From assembly GCF_001429185.1 (NCBI RefSeq), contig NZ_LMIW01000008.1:1-64000 (forward strand): 64,000 nucleotides of DNA, given 5' to 3'. The stretch's first letter is position 1. Each line of letters opens with the position of its first letter. The position numbers and the translations under genes are program-made. This DNA is from Terrabacter sp. Root85. GTDB lineage: Bacteria; Actinomycetota; Actinomycetes; Actinomycetales; Dermatophilaceae. The notes beneath the pieces are model-generated. The model was given only the letters and a program-made list of their open reading frames with translations. It was not told where the DNA came from and did not search any database. This document shows positions 7,592 through 16,670 of this stretch, one piece after another.

Positions 7592-7822
7592 GTGAACACC
7601 TCTACCGAAGCGGCGAGCGAACCAGCTACCGACGCCGCAGCCAGTGACGAGTCCCTCGTCTGCTCCGGGTGCGGCACGACCCCGCGGACCGAGGACCGGT
7701 CCGCAGCCCGGCTCACGTGGAGCCGAGGCGCCGACGCCGGGCGCACGACCTGGACGTGCGAGCGATGCAGCCGCGAGAACCTCCGCTCGATCGAGAGCAA
7801 GCTCGACCCCGTCTGGTGGTGA
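7592..7822 (+). CDS. Small zinc-ribbon protein, 76 aa, function unknown
   Basis: The GTG start at 7592 follows a purine-rich AGAAGGAGAAGGGAG. The product has an Ala/Thr/Glu-rich N-terminus and then two CxxC knuckles, CSGCG and CERC, about 33 residues apart, forming a probable C4 zinc ribbon, and ends in DPVWW. Similar unnamed zinc-ribbon proteins are common in actinobacteria and may bind nucleic acid. It converges on the ABC1 kinase gene with a 50-bp gap. Confidence 0.75.
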   Translation: MNTSTEAASEPATDAAASDESLVCSGCGTTPRTEDRSAARLTWSRGADAGRTTWTCERCSRENLRSIESKLDPVWW

Positions 7823-7872
7823 CGAGCAAGGCCGTGTGAGCGCTCCGGGCGATCATCCGTCAATGGCGTCCG

Positions 7873-9204
7873 TCAGTCGGCGTCGACCACGGGCGGTAGG
7901 TCCGCCCCGGGGAGCAGCTCGTCGACGATGGCGCGCCCGTGGACGGTGCCGCCCAGCTGGCTGAGCACGCCGATCCCGCCACCCCACACCCGGTGGATGA
8001 GGAGGTACTCCGGCGGCAGGTTGAGCTTGTAGGCGACGGCGTAGTTGGGCTGGCGCGGGTCGTTGATGTGCGCGAAGACGCCCCGGAGCCAGTCCCGGCT
8101 GAAGGTGAACGTGTCGGTGCGGAACGGCGCCATGAAGGGCTCGAGGTAGTCGAGGAGCCGCTGAGGGTCGAGGTCGATGTTGTCCTTGACGAAGCCGATC
8201 CCGCGCAGACCCTCGAGCACGTCCTCGGCGCTGCCCTCGAGGCCGGTGGTGAGCAGCGGCCCGATCTCGGGCGGCATGCCGTTCGGGAGCCGGTTCACGG
8301 CCCCGAAGTCGATGACGCCCAGGCGCCCGTCGGGCGTCATGCGGAAGTTGCCGGGGTGCGGGTCGGCGTGCAGCAGCCCGGCTCTGGCAGGCCCCGCGAG
8401 CAGGAAGCGCAGGTACAGCTGCGAGGCGGTGTCGCGCTGCTCCTGGGTGCCCTCGGCGATGATCCGCGAGAGGGGGAGCCCGTCGAGCCACTCCGAGACG
8501 ATGACGTGCTCGCGGCCGTCGACGACGTGCGGCACGGCGAAGTCGGGGTCGCCGTCGAAGGCGGCAGCGAAGGTCGCCTGGGACTCGGCCTCGAGGCGGT
8601 AGTCGAGCTCCTCGGCCATCCGGTCGCGCAGCTCGTCGAGGATCGGGCCGAGCTCGATGCCGGGCACCCAGCTCGCCGCGACCTTGGCGACCCGGCTGAT
8701 CTGCCGGATGTCGCTCATCAGCGCGGCGCCGGCGCCGGGGTACTGGATCTTCACCGCGACGTCGCGACCGTCCTTCCAGACGGCCCGGTGCACCTGCCCG
8801 ATCGAGGCGGAGGCCACGGGGTGGTCGTCGAAGGACTCGAACCTGCTGCGCCACCGTGTGCCCATCTGGGCGCGGAGCACGCCGTGCACGGAGGTGGTCG
8901 GCATCGGCGGGGCGCTGTCCTGCAGCTTGGTCAGCATGGTCCGGTAGTGCACGGCGAGGTCCTCGGGCAGCGCTGCCTCGAAGATCGAGAGCGCCTGCCC
9001 GAACTTCATGGCGCCGCCCTTGAGCTCGCCGAGGACCTGGAAGAGCTGCTGCGCCGTGCGGGCCTGCAGCTCCGCGGCCACGATCTCCGCCGGGCGACCA
9101 CCGAGCCGTTTGCCGAGGCCGAGTGCGGTCCGACCGGCGAAGCCAAGCGGCACCGAGGCGAGCTTGGCCGAGCGTACGACGGCCTTGCGTGGCAGGTCGG
9201 TCAC
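7873..9204 (-). CDS. ABC1/AarF (UbiB-like) atypical kinase
   Basis: The product is 443 aa. The family-defining motifs are present: the KxGQ-type segment ELKGGAMKFGQALSIF, the N-lobe lysine in VAVKIQYPG, HADPHPGNF in the catalytic loop, and GVIDFGAVNRL containing DFG. UbiB-family kinases act on isoprenoid-lipid or quinone metabolism and are usually ATPases rather than protein kinases; the substrate here is unknown. The GTG start at 9204 has AGGAGG directly upstream on the minus strand. In mycobacteria the equivalent gene (Rv3197) is next to whiB7, is WhiB7-regulated and affects macrolide tolerance, so a link to antibiotic stress is plausible. Confidence 0.92.
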   Translation of the reverse strand: MTDLPRKAVVRSAKLASVPLGFAGRTALGLGKRLGGRPAEIVAAELQARTAQQLFQVLGELKGGAMKFGQALSIFEAALPEDLAVHYRTMLTKLQDSAPPMPTTSVHGVLRAQMGTRWRSRFESFDDHPVASASIGQVHRAVWKDGRDVAVKIQYPGAGAALMSDIRQISRVAKVAASWVPGIELGPILDELRDRMAEELDYRLEAESQATFAAAFDGDPDFAVPHVVDGREHVIVSEWLDGLPLSRIIAEGTQEQRDTASQLYLRFLLAGPARAGLLHADPHPGNFRMTPDGRLGVIDFGAVNRLPNGMPPEIGPLLTTGLEGSAEDVLEGLRGIGFVKDNIDLDPQRLLDYLEPFMAPFRTDTFTFSRDWLRGVFAHINDPRQPNYAVAYKLNLPPEYLLIHRVWGGGIGVLSQLGGTVHGRAIVDELLPGADLPPVVDAD

Positions 9205-9376
9205 GGCGCACCTCCTCGGGCGGGTCGACGGTCTCGTGCGGGCGCGAGTGTGGTCGGTCCGGCGCCGGTGAACGAGACAACATCGCGCGGCGGCGGGTCG
9301 AGCCCACCCTCGACTCTATGTGCACCCGCCCGGGCTGGTGCGCCCGACCATCTGTCCAGCCTTGGCCCTGCGTCGG

Positions 9377-10351
9377 TCACGCCCCGCGGCGGAGCGACGC
9401 ATCCCCGGTGCCAGTCCACGCGCCGCCGGGGCCGCTCGTGCCGCCTGAGGCAGGGTGCGCCGGGCAGAGCGGGTGCGTCGGCCAGCGTCGGTGGTCCATC
9501 CGTGGCCACGGTGGGCTCACCTCGACCGAGACCCCGGGCGGGGGAGGGTGGCCCTCGAGGACCCCGTTCACGAGGAGGGTCACGCTGCCGACGACGAGAT
9601 GGGACAGGCCCGGAGCGAGGCCGTCGTGCTCGCCCTCGGGCGACCCGGCCGGCGCGAGGGCCCGTGTCGGCGTCGCCTGGCTCATCAGTGTCGGCCACGC
9701 GTCGTCGCGGTCGGCCCGGTGCCGGTCGAGGCACCAGAGGCACGGCGCGCCGGGGGAGCCGTCGACGAGCGGACCGATCACCGTACGGGGCCCGGCCGGG
9801 GCCACGGGCAGGTGCGGGACGCCATGACGCAGCCAGAGGTCGCCACGACGAGGGTCGACGACGGGTGACCCCACGAGGACGACGAGGTCGGGCCGTGGGC
9901 GCAGCGGCGCGGCGACCGCTCTGTCGACCGCGGTCCGGCCGTGCACGACGAGCGTGCCGGCGTGCGCCAGCGCCGCGGCGATGTCGGTGGCGACGTGGCC
10001 ACAGCCATCGACGACGACCCGCCCGGAGGCGCTGGCGCGTGCAGCGGCAGCGGAGCCGGACGACGACACCCCCGCCGGGTGCCGGTCGGTGAGCACGCCG
10101 AGCTCGGCGACGAGCTCGAGCAGGGCACGCCATCGTGCTGGAGCGATGCCAGCGTCGGCCGCCACGCGCTCGGTCGAGACGAGGGGGAGGGCGCCGTCGA
10201 GACGGGCGAGCAGGGCGGCCTCGGTGTCGCTGACCCCCGTGACGACAGGACCGCCCGGGAGCACGCCGAACTGGACCTCGCCGCGTCGTCTCGTCAGCGG
10301 ACGCAGCCAGACGGGCACGCGGGGGTGGGGTGGGACGGCAGCAGCGGACAT
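9377..10351 (-). CDS. Orphan TOMM/bacteriocin cyclodehydratase-like protein (ThiF-fold)
   Basis: The 324-aa product starts at ATG 10351 behind GGAGGT. An N-terminal winged-helix/leader-binding-like region (GVSDTEAALLARLDG) precedes a Rossmann-like region (VVVDGCGHVATDIAAALAHAG). A zinc-type CLWCLDRHRADRDDAWP motif and a terminal HPLCPAHP follow. This is the scaffold or leader-recognition half of azoline cyclodehydratases. No precursor peptide, YcaO protein or dehydrogenase is nearby, and homologues sit at this chromosomal position in many actinobacteria. A housekeeping role unrelated to bacteriocins is likely. Confidence 0.7.
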   Translation of the reverse strand: MSAAAVPPHPRVPVWLRPLTRRRGEVQFGVLPGGPVVTGVSDTEAALLARLDGALPLVSTERVAADAGIAPARWRALLELVAELGVLTDRHPAGVSSSGSAAAARASASGRVVVDGCGHVATDIAAALAHAGTLVVHGRTAVDRAVAAPLRPRPDLVVLVGSPVVDPRRGDLWLRHGVPHLPVAPAGPRTVIGPLVDGSPGAPCLWCLDRHRADRDDAWPTLMSQATPTRALAPAGSPEGEHDGLAPGLSHLVVGSVTLLVNGVLEGHPPPPGVSVEVSPPWPRMDHRRWPTHPLCPAHPASGGTSGPGGAWTGTGDASLRRGA

Positions 10352-10535
10352 CGGACCTCCAGACCCGGTGGCGCCACCAGCGTGCGCCACCCTCGGTCGT
10401 CAGGCTCGCAGCCGCCCGGGTGCGGCGGTGCTCGTCGTCCACAGCCCCTGACGGCGGGTCGAGGACCTGACGCCTCCGGTCGGGCGTCGGCGGGGCCTGA
10501 GTCGGCCTGCGGGCCGGCTCGAGGCGGGTACGCGC

Positions 10536-10567
10536 GAGGGGGCGGGACCGTGTGGTCCCGCCCCCTC
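10536..10567. terminator. Hairpin terminator downstream of the DUF5679 gene
   Basis: A perfect 14-bp stem GAGGGGGCGGGACC / GGTCCCGCCCCCTC with loop GTGT lies 35 bp beyond the stop of the minus-strand DUF5679 gene. Apart from this hairpin, nothing is seen in the 250 bp between that gene and the cyclodehydratase-like gene. Confidence 0.75.
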
Positions 10568-10601
10568 GATCTGCAGCGTCAGCGACGCCGCCGCGACCTG
10601 G

Positions 10602-10763
10602 TCAGGCCTTGCCCAGAATGCGGTTCAGGTTCGTGCCACAGACGGGGCACTGTCCCTTGGCCATGCGGCGACCGTTGTCAGAAACGACAACCTTGCCCTC
10701 GGCCTCGCGCTTCTCCTTGCACTTCACGCAGTAGAACTCGCCCTTGTAGGTCTCGTCAGCCAT
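10602..10763 (-). CDS. DUF5679 small zinc-ribbon protein (53 aa)
   Basis: The product reads MADETYKGEFYCVKCKEKRE and then ends GQCPVCGTNLNRILGK. Two CxxC pairs form a compact zinc ribbon, matching DUF5679, which is widespread in actinobacteria and has no known function. The ATG at 10763 follows AAGGAGA at ideal spacing, so an upstream in-frame start at 10790 is not needed. It is followed by a strong terminator and appears monocistronic. Confidence 0.88.
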   Translation of the reverse strand: MADETYKGEFYCVKCKEKREAEGKVVVSDNGRRMAKGQCPVCGTNLNRILGKA

Positions 10764-10952
10764 TGATGTCTCCTTGTAGATGGCACCCATCCGACGGGTG
10801 CCTCGACTCGTTCAACCCTAGAGCACGCTGAGCACGAAATCATGCTCATCCCCGCTTGGCGCGCCCGTCCGCGATGAGGTATGACGCGCGAGCGCGGCCG
10901 TGTCGGGCCCGTGCTCCGGGGCGTTGTCCCCACGCTGGCCTACCCTGCCCTC

Positions 10953-11504
10953 ATGGCGACGGTGCGACGTGAGGTGGTGCACACGGTGGTCGACGGGGTG
11001 ACCGTCGAGGTCCGCCGCAGCGCCAAGCGTCGCCGCACCGTGTCGGCCTATCGCCAGGAGGGGCGCCTCGTCGTCCTCGTCCCGGCGCGGATGAGCCGCG
11101 CCGAGGAGGGGGAGTGGGTGCGCACCATGGTCGCTCGGGTCGCCGCGTCCGAGCAGCGCCGCCAGCGCAGTGACGGCGACCTCGAGCAGCGCGCGCTCGC
11201 CCTGTCGCGCGAGCACCTCGGCGGGCGCGCCGTTCCCGCGAGCGTTCGCTGGGTCTCCAACCAGAACTCCCGCTGGGGTTCGTGCACCCCGGCCGAGGGC
11301 TCGATTCGCTTGTCCGACAAGCTCCGTGGCATGCCGAGCTGGGTCGTCGACTACGTCCTGCTCCACGAGCTGGCCCACCTGCTGCAGCCGGGGCACGGCG
11401 CGGAGTTCTGGGCCCTGCTGCAGGGCTACCCGCGTCTCGAGCGTGCCCGCGGCTACCTCCAGGGCGTCTCGGCCGCCGCCGGGCTCGACCTCAGCGACGA
11501 GTGA
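10953..11504 (+). CDS. YgjP-like (DUF45 / M48-type) metallopeptidase
   Basis: The product is 183 aa. The C-terminal half carries the zinc motif HELAHLLQPGHGAEFW (HExxH plus a downstream His) and the preceding family signature WGSCTPAEGSIRLS. YgjP-like proteins are short zincins often encoded beside restriction or repair genes; the substrate is unknown. The ATG at 10953 agrees with the start of family similarity. The gene converges on the NUDIX gene, and the 73-bp gap between them contains a hairpin built from two inverted GTATGCCG motifs. Confidence 0.87.
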   Translation: MATVRREVVHTVVDGVTVEVRRSAKRRRTVSAYRQEGRLVVLVPARMSRAEEGEWVRTMVARVAASEQRRQRSDGDLEQRALALSREHLGGRAVPASVRWVSNQNSRWGSCTPAEGSIRLSDKLRGMPSWVVDYVLLHELAHLLQPGHGAEFWALLQGYPRLERARGYLQGVSAAAGLDLSDE

Positions 11505-11526
11505 ACGCGACGACGCGCTCCGCCTG

Positions 11527-11550
11527 ACGGCATACGGCCACGTATGCCGT
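11527..11550. terminator. Bidirectional hairpin made of two inverted GTATGCCGT motifs
   Basis: ACGGCATACG (11527-11536) and CGTATGCCGT (11541-11550) form a perfect 10-bp stem with a GCCA loop, centred between two convergent genes. Each arm is a copy of the over-represented octamer seen throughout the window. Inverted motif pairs serving as terminators are a known feature of uptake-signal sequences in Neisseria and Pasteurellaceae; the parallel is inference. Confidence 0.7.
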
Positions 11551-11577
11551 GACGCCCCGCGCGCGCCGGCCCGTCGG

Positions 11578-12212
11578 TCAGCGTTGGTGCAGTCTCAGGC
11601 CGGCATCCACGAGGGGGCGCAGGTCCTCTCGTGTCCCCTCGGGGAGGGCGTCCACCGGCCACCACCGGACGTCGATCGACTCGGTGCTGACAGCCGACTC
11701 GGCCGACTTCGGGGTGCGCGCCGCGAAGCGGATGTCGAGGTGCTCACGGCACGTGCCGAAATCTCCGGAAAGAAGATGTCGATCGAGCTGCGCGATCTCC
11801 GGAAAGGCCGTGATGTCCGCAATGCCCGACTCCTCACGCGCCTCACGAGTGGCCGCGTGCCACACCGACGCGTCCCCGGGCTCGAAGTGTCCGCCGAACT
11901 GGAACCACGCCCGCGCCCGGCGGTGCAGGGTCAGCAGCGCGGCGTCGCCGTCGTCGTCGAGCACGATGACGCTGCCCGTGAGGTGTGCCGGCGGTCCGGC
12001 CTTGCTCATCGCGTCCGGATGGGCGTGGAGGTGGTCGAGGAACTCCCTGCGAAGGCGCTCCTGCCGCTCGTCCGGCGCAGCCCACGACTCCAGCCGTGCG
12101 ACGGCGTCGTCGTGCAGGCGGCGCCAGGCGGCCGCGTTCGGCCCCTCGAGGGGCTCGAGGGGCTCGCGGGACCCGCGCGGGTCCCGCGGCACCGGCGGGC
12201 GGTGCGCCCCCG

Positions 12213-12216
<4 letters not shown>
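11578..12216 (-). CDS. NUDIX hydrolase
   Basis: The product is 212 aa. The Nudix region is GGHFEPGDASVWHAATREAREE, the GGHxEPGD variant in which Asp replaces the first Glu of the classical box. Substrate preference cannot be predicted. The GTG start (12216) overlaps the stop of the upstream DUF2342 gene as GTGA, indicating translational coupling. The N-terminal 60 residues are proline- and charge-rich. It ends at the inverted-motif hairpin described at 11527-11550. Confidence 0.85.
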
Positions 12217-14063
<1,847 letters not shown>

Positions 14064-14154
14064 GCCTGCTCATCCCCACTCGAACGGATCTCGTGCCGGC
14101 CGTCTGGCCGTACACCAAGACAACCACGGATCGACCTCGTTGGTTCCCCACCCC

Positions 14155-14210
14155 GGGCATGGGCGCGGGCACGGGCGCGGGCATGGGCGCGGGCATGGGC
14201 GCGGGCGCGG
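14155..14210. repeat. Tandem GGGCGCGGGCAT repeat in the DUF2342/moaE intergenic region
   Basis: About four and a half near-perfect 12-bp units (GGGCGCGGGCAT/C), themselves made of a GGGC-rich hexamer, fill much of the 184 bp between the divergent DUF2342 and moaE genes. They overlap the probable promoter area of moaE. A GTATGCCG-type motif lies just downstream at 14230. Confidence 0.85.
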
Positions 14211-14247
14211 AACGCGAGGGCCCGCGCGGCGGCATACGATTGCGGGC

Positions 14248-14697
14248 GTGACGGTCACCCTTGCCGAGATCCGTGAGACACCTCTGTCGGTCGACGAGGT
14301 GCTCACCAGCGTCTCCTCGCCCAAGGCGGGAGGCGTCTGTCTCTTCGTCGGCACGGTGCGCGACCACGACGGGCCCGCCGGCGACGTCGCCGAGGTGACC
14401 GCGGACAAGACGGTGGCCGCCCTCGACTACTCCGCGCACCCGCAGGCGGCCGAGGCGGCCCGTGCGCTCGCCGCCCGTCTCGCGGCCGATGGACGCTCCG
14501 TCCGGCTGGCCGTCGTCCACCGGGTGGGTCACCTCGAGGTCGGTGACGTCGCGGTGGTCGTCGGCGTCAGCGCCGAGCACCGCGGCGAGGCGTTCGACGT
14601 CTGCCGCGAGCTCATCGACGAGTTCAAGGCGACGATCCCGATCTGGAAGCACCAGCGCTTCGCCGACGGTGCCGACGAGTGGGTCGGCCTGCCGTGA
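14248..14697 (+). CDS. moaE: Molybdopterin synthase large subunit MoaE
   Basis: The product is 149 aa and is MoaE throughout. Its features include GGVCLFVGTVRDHD near the N-terminus, LAVVHRVGHLEVGDVAVVVGVSAEHR, and the active-site region ELIDEFKATIPIWKHQRFADG, which contains the conserved lysines. MoaE with MoaD inserts dithiolene sulfur into precursor Z during molybdenum cofactor synthesis. No other moa gene is in the window. The GTG at 14248 is the family start. The stop overlaps the start of the PDZ/Lon-like protease gene (GTGA), so the two are coupled despite unrelated functions. Confidence 0.93.
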   Translation: MTVTLAEIRETPLSVDEVLTSVSSPKAGGVCLFVGTVRDHDGPAGDVAEVTADKTVAALDYSAHPQAAEAARALAARLAADGRSVRLAVVHRVGHLEVGDVAVVVGVSAEHRGEAFDVCRELIDEFKATIPIWKHQRFADGADEWVGLP

Positions 14698-15830
14698 GGA
14701 CGATCAAGCGCGTGCCGGAGCAGCCCACCGGTACCGACCTGCCCACTCGTGCCGAGGTGCTCGAGGGTGAGGACACCGGCAGGCTCACCCGCGGCAACAA
14801 GGCGGTCCTGGCGGCGTTCTTCGTAGCCCTCGTCGTCATGGTCATCGGGTCGGTCGTCCACCTGCCGTATGCCGTCATGAGCCCCGGGCCGACGCAGGAC
14901 ACCCTCGGCACCTCCGGCGCCCAGAACAAGCCGATCATCGCGATCTCGGGGTTGCCGATCTACCCGACCGACGGCGCGCTGCGCTTCACCACGGTGCGCG
15001 TCGAGGGCGGACCGGGCTACCCCGTCGACGCGTGGGACATCCTGCAGGCGTGGGTCGACCCCGCCCGCGACGTCTTCCCCGTCGACGACGTCTTCGACCC
15101 GCAGGTCACCCAGGAGCAGGTGGCCGAGGCGAACGCCGTCCAGATGGAGGGCTCGCAGGAGGAGGCCACGGCCGTCGCGCTGCGCGCGATCGGCAAGGAG
15201 GTGCCGACCCACGTCGCCATCGCGGGCATCACCGACTCGTCGAAGGCCAAGGGTCTGCTCAAGGTCGGCGACCGTCTCGACAGCATCGACGGCGAGCCCG
15301 TGACGACGACGCAGGCCCTGCGCGACGCCCTCCAGAAGAAGAAGCCCGGCGAGAGCGTGTCCCTCACGGTCACGCGCGCCGGCAAGGAGGTGACGGTCGA
15401 CGTCCCGACCGTCGAGGGCCAGGGTGGCCGCACGGCTCTCGGGGTCCTCCTCGGGCTCGACCACGACTTCCCGGCCAAGGTCACCATCGATGCCGGCGCC
15501 ATCGGCGGTCCGTCCGCGGGACTCATGTTCTCCCTCGGCATCTACGACAAGCTGACGCCCGGCCCGCTGGCCGGGGGTCACCAGATCGCCGGCACCGGCA
15601 CGATCGACGACGAGGGCAAGGTCGGCCCCATCGGCGGCATCCGGCAGAAGCTCGCCGGTGCCCGCTCGGACGGCGCCGCCTACTTCCTCGCCCCGGCCGA
15701 CAACTGCAACGAGGTGGTGGGCCACGTGCCCGACGGCCTCGACGTCTTCAAGGTGGGCACCTTCGACGAGGCTCGCACCGCGGTCGAGGCCATCGCCAAG
15801 GGCCAGACGGGCTCGCTGCCCCGCTGCTGA
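14694..15830 (+). CDS. Membrane-anchored PDZ and Lon-like serine protease
   Basis: The product is 378 aa, with one N-terminal membrane helix (about 33-55), a PDZ domain (GLLKVGDRLDSIDGEPV, about 190-235) and a Lon proteolytic domain. That domain contains the nucleophile GGPSAGLMF (Ser274) and a likely general-base Lys319 in GGIRQK. It matches the YlbL/Rv3194c family of secreted-side proteases. GTG 14694 overlaps the moaE stop. The neighbours UPF0182 and DUF2342 are the same as in mycobacteria, which suggests a conserved envelope-quality-control block; that role is inferred. Confidence 0.92.
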   Translation: MRTIKRVPEQPTGTDLPTRAEVLEGEDTGRLTRGNKAVLAAFFVALVVMVIGSVVHLPYAVMSPGPTQDTLGTSGAQNKPIIAISGLPIYPTDGALRFTTVRVEGGPGYPVDAWDILQAWVDPARDVFPVDDVFDPQVTQEQVAEANAVQMEGSQEEATAVALRAIGKEVPTHVAIAGITDSSKAKGLLKVGDRLDSIDGEPVTTTQALRDALQKKKPGESVSLTVTRAGKEVTVDVPTVEGQGGRTALGVLLGLDHDFPAKVTIDAGAIGGPSAGLMFSLGIYDKLTPGPLAGGHQIAGTGTIDDEGKVGPIGGIRQKLAGARSDGAAYFLAPADNCNEVVGHVPDGLDVFKVGTFDEARTAVEAIAKGQTGSLPRC

Positions 15831-15856
15831 CGTCGCGGGAGTGAGCCCTCAGGTGC

Positions 15857-16387
15857 TCAGTCCTCGAAGGTCGCCTTGAGGGCCTCGACGAGCCCGGGCG
15901 CGATGTCCTTGCCGGTCGCGACGGCGTCGTCCGAGTCGTGGTCGCGCTGGCGCAGCAGGCAGATCGAGGTGCCGTCGCGCAGGACGGCCACGACGAGCCG
16001 TACGTCCTTGCGGTCCGGGTGGGCCGCGAGGTGGTCGACGGCGTCGTCGCCGCGGGAGGGCAGCTCGCGCTCGGCCTCCGGCGGCACGACCATGCGCTCG
16101 ATCGCGAAGGCGCAGCCGTCGACCTCGTCGGGCCAGGCGAGCCGGCCGAGCAGCGTCTCGAGCGAGCTCGTCGTGGGCAGGCCCTCCTGCTCGATGGCGG
16201 TCAGGGCGCCGTCAACGAGGTCGGAGGGCCCCATCTGGTCGCGCAGCTGCGGCTCGCGCTCGAGCAGGTCAGCCGTGCGCACGAGCGCGAAGAGCCGGGC
16301 GGGCTGGTCCCAGCCGGAGGCCGCGACGTGCCGCTCGGTGTCGAGGGCGGCGATGGCGAGAGGGTCGATGACGGGCTGCGCGTTCAC
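15857..16387 (-). CDS. PPA1309-family protein, function unknown
   Basis: This 176-aa soluble protein is conserved beside UPF0182 in actinobacteria. Recognisable stretches are IAALDTERHVAASGWDQPARLFALV, DEVDGCAFAIERMVVPP and RLVVAVLRDGTSICLLRQ. No catalytic motif is evident. The GTG at 16387 fits the conserved N-terminus. It converges on the PDZ protease gene with a 26-bp gap and is divergent from the UPF0182 gene. Confidence 0.82.
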   Translation of the reverse strand: MNAQPVIDPLAIAALDTERHVAASGWDQPARLFALVRTADLLEREPQLRDQMGPSDLVDGALTAIEQEGLPTTSSLETLLGRLAWPDEVDGCAFAIERMVVPPEAERELPSRGDDAVDHLAAHPDRKDVRLVVAVLRDGTSICLLRQRDHDSDDAVATGKDIAPGLVEALKATFED

Positions 16388-16417
16388 GCCCCCATGCTGC
16401 CGTATGCCGTCGGGTGG

Positions 16418-16494
16418 CCGGCGCTGACCCGGCGCTGACCCGGCGCAGACCCGGCGCAGACGCGTCGCCGACCCGGCGCGGACCGGGCGCCGCC
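16418..16494. repeat. Seven tandem copies of an 11-bp unit (CCGGCGCTGAC)
   Basis: Units begin every 11 bp from 16418: two CCGGCGCTGAC, two CCGGCGCAGAC, one GCGTCGCCGAC, one CCGGCGCGGAC and one degenerate copy. The period is not a multiple of three, and the array lies in the intergenic region between divergent genes, so it is not coding. An 11-bp period is close to one helical turn, so every copy would face the same side of the DNA. Confidence 0.85.
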
Positions 16495-16670
16495 CCCGGG
16501 ACGGGCCGAACGCATACGCCCTCGACGCTCGGGGTCTCGTGCCGGTCACGTTGCGGTATCGCGCCGCGGGTGCCGCACGAGCGCGGGTTATGGTTGCCGC
16601 AGGCGGCCTCAGGAGGCTGCCCACGGGTCCGCCCGACCACCTGCCCGCCCCAGCACCCAAGGCACTCCAC

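Noticed and set aside
7939-10092. 717-codon plus-strand frame opposite the ABC1 kinase and cyclodehydratase-like genes
   Set aside because: It spans two real genes and the gap between them; composition is that of a shadow frame.
9377-10351. Bacteriocin biosynthetic gene cluster
   Set aside because: No precursor peptide, YcaO, dehydrogenase, transporter or immunity gene is adjacent.
16418-16494. CRISPR-like array
   Set aside because: The units are directly abutting 11-mers with no spacers, and no cas gene is in the window.
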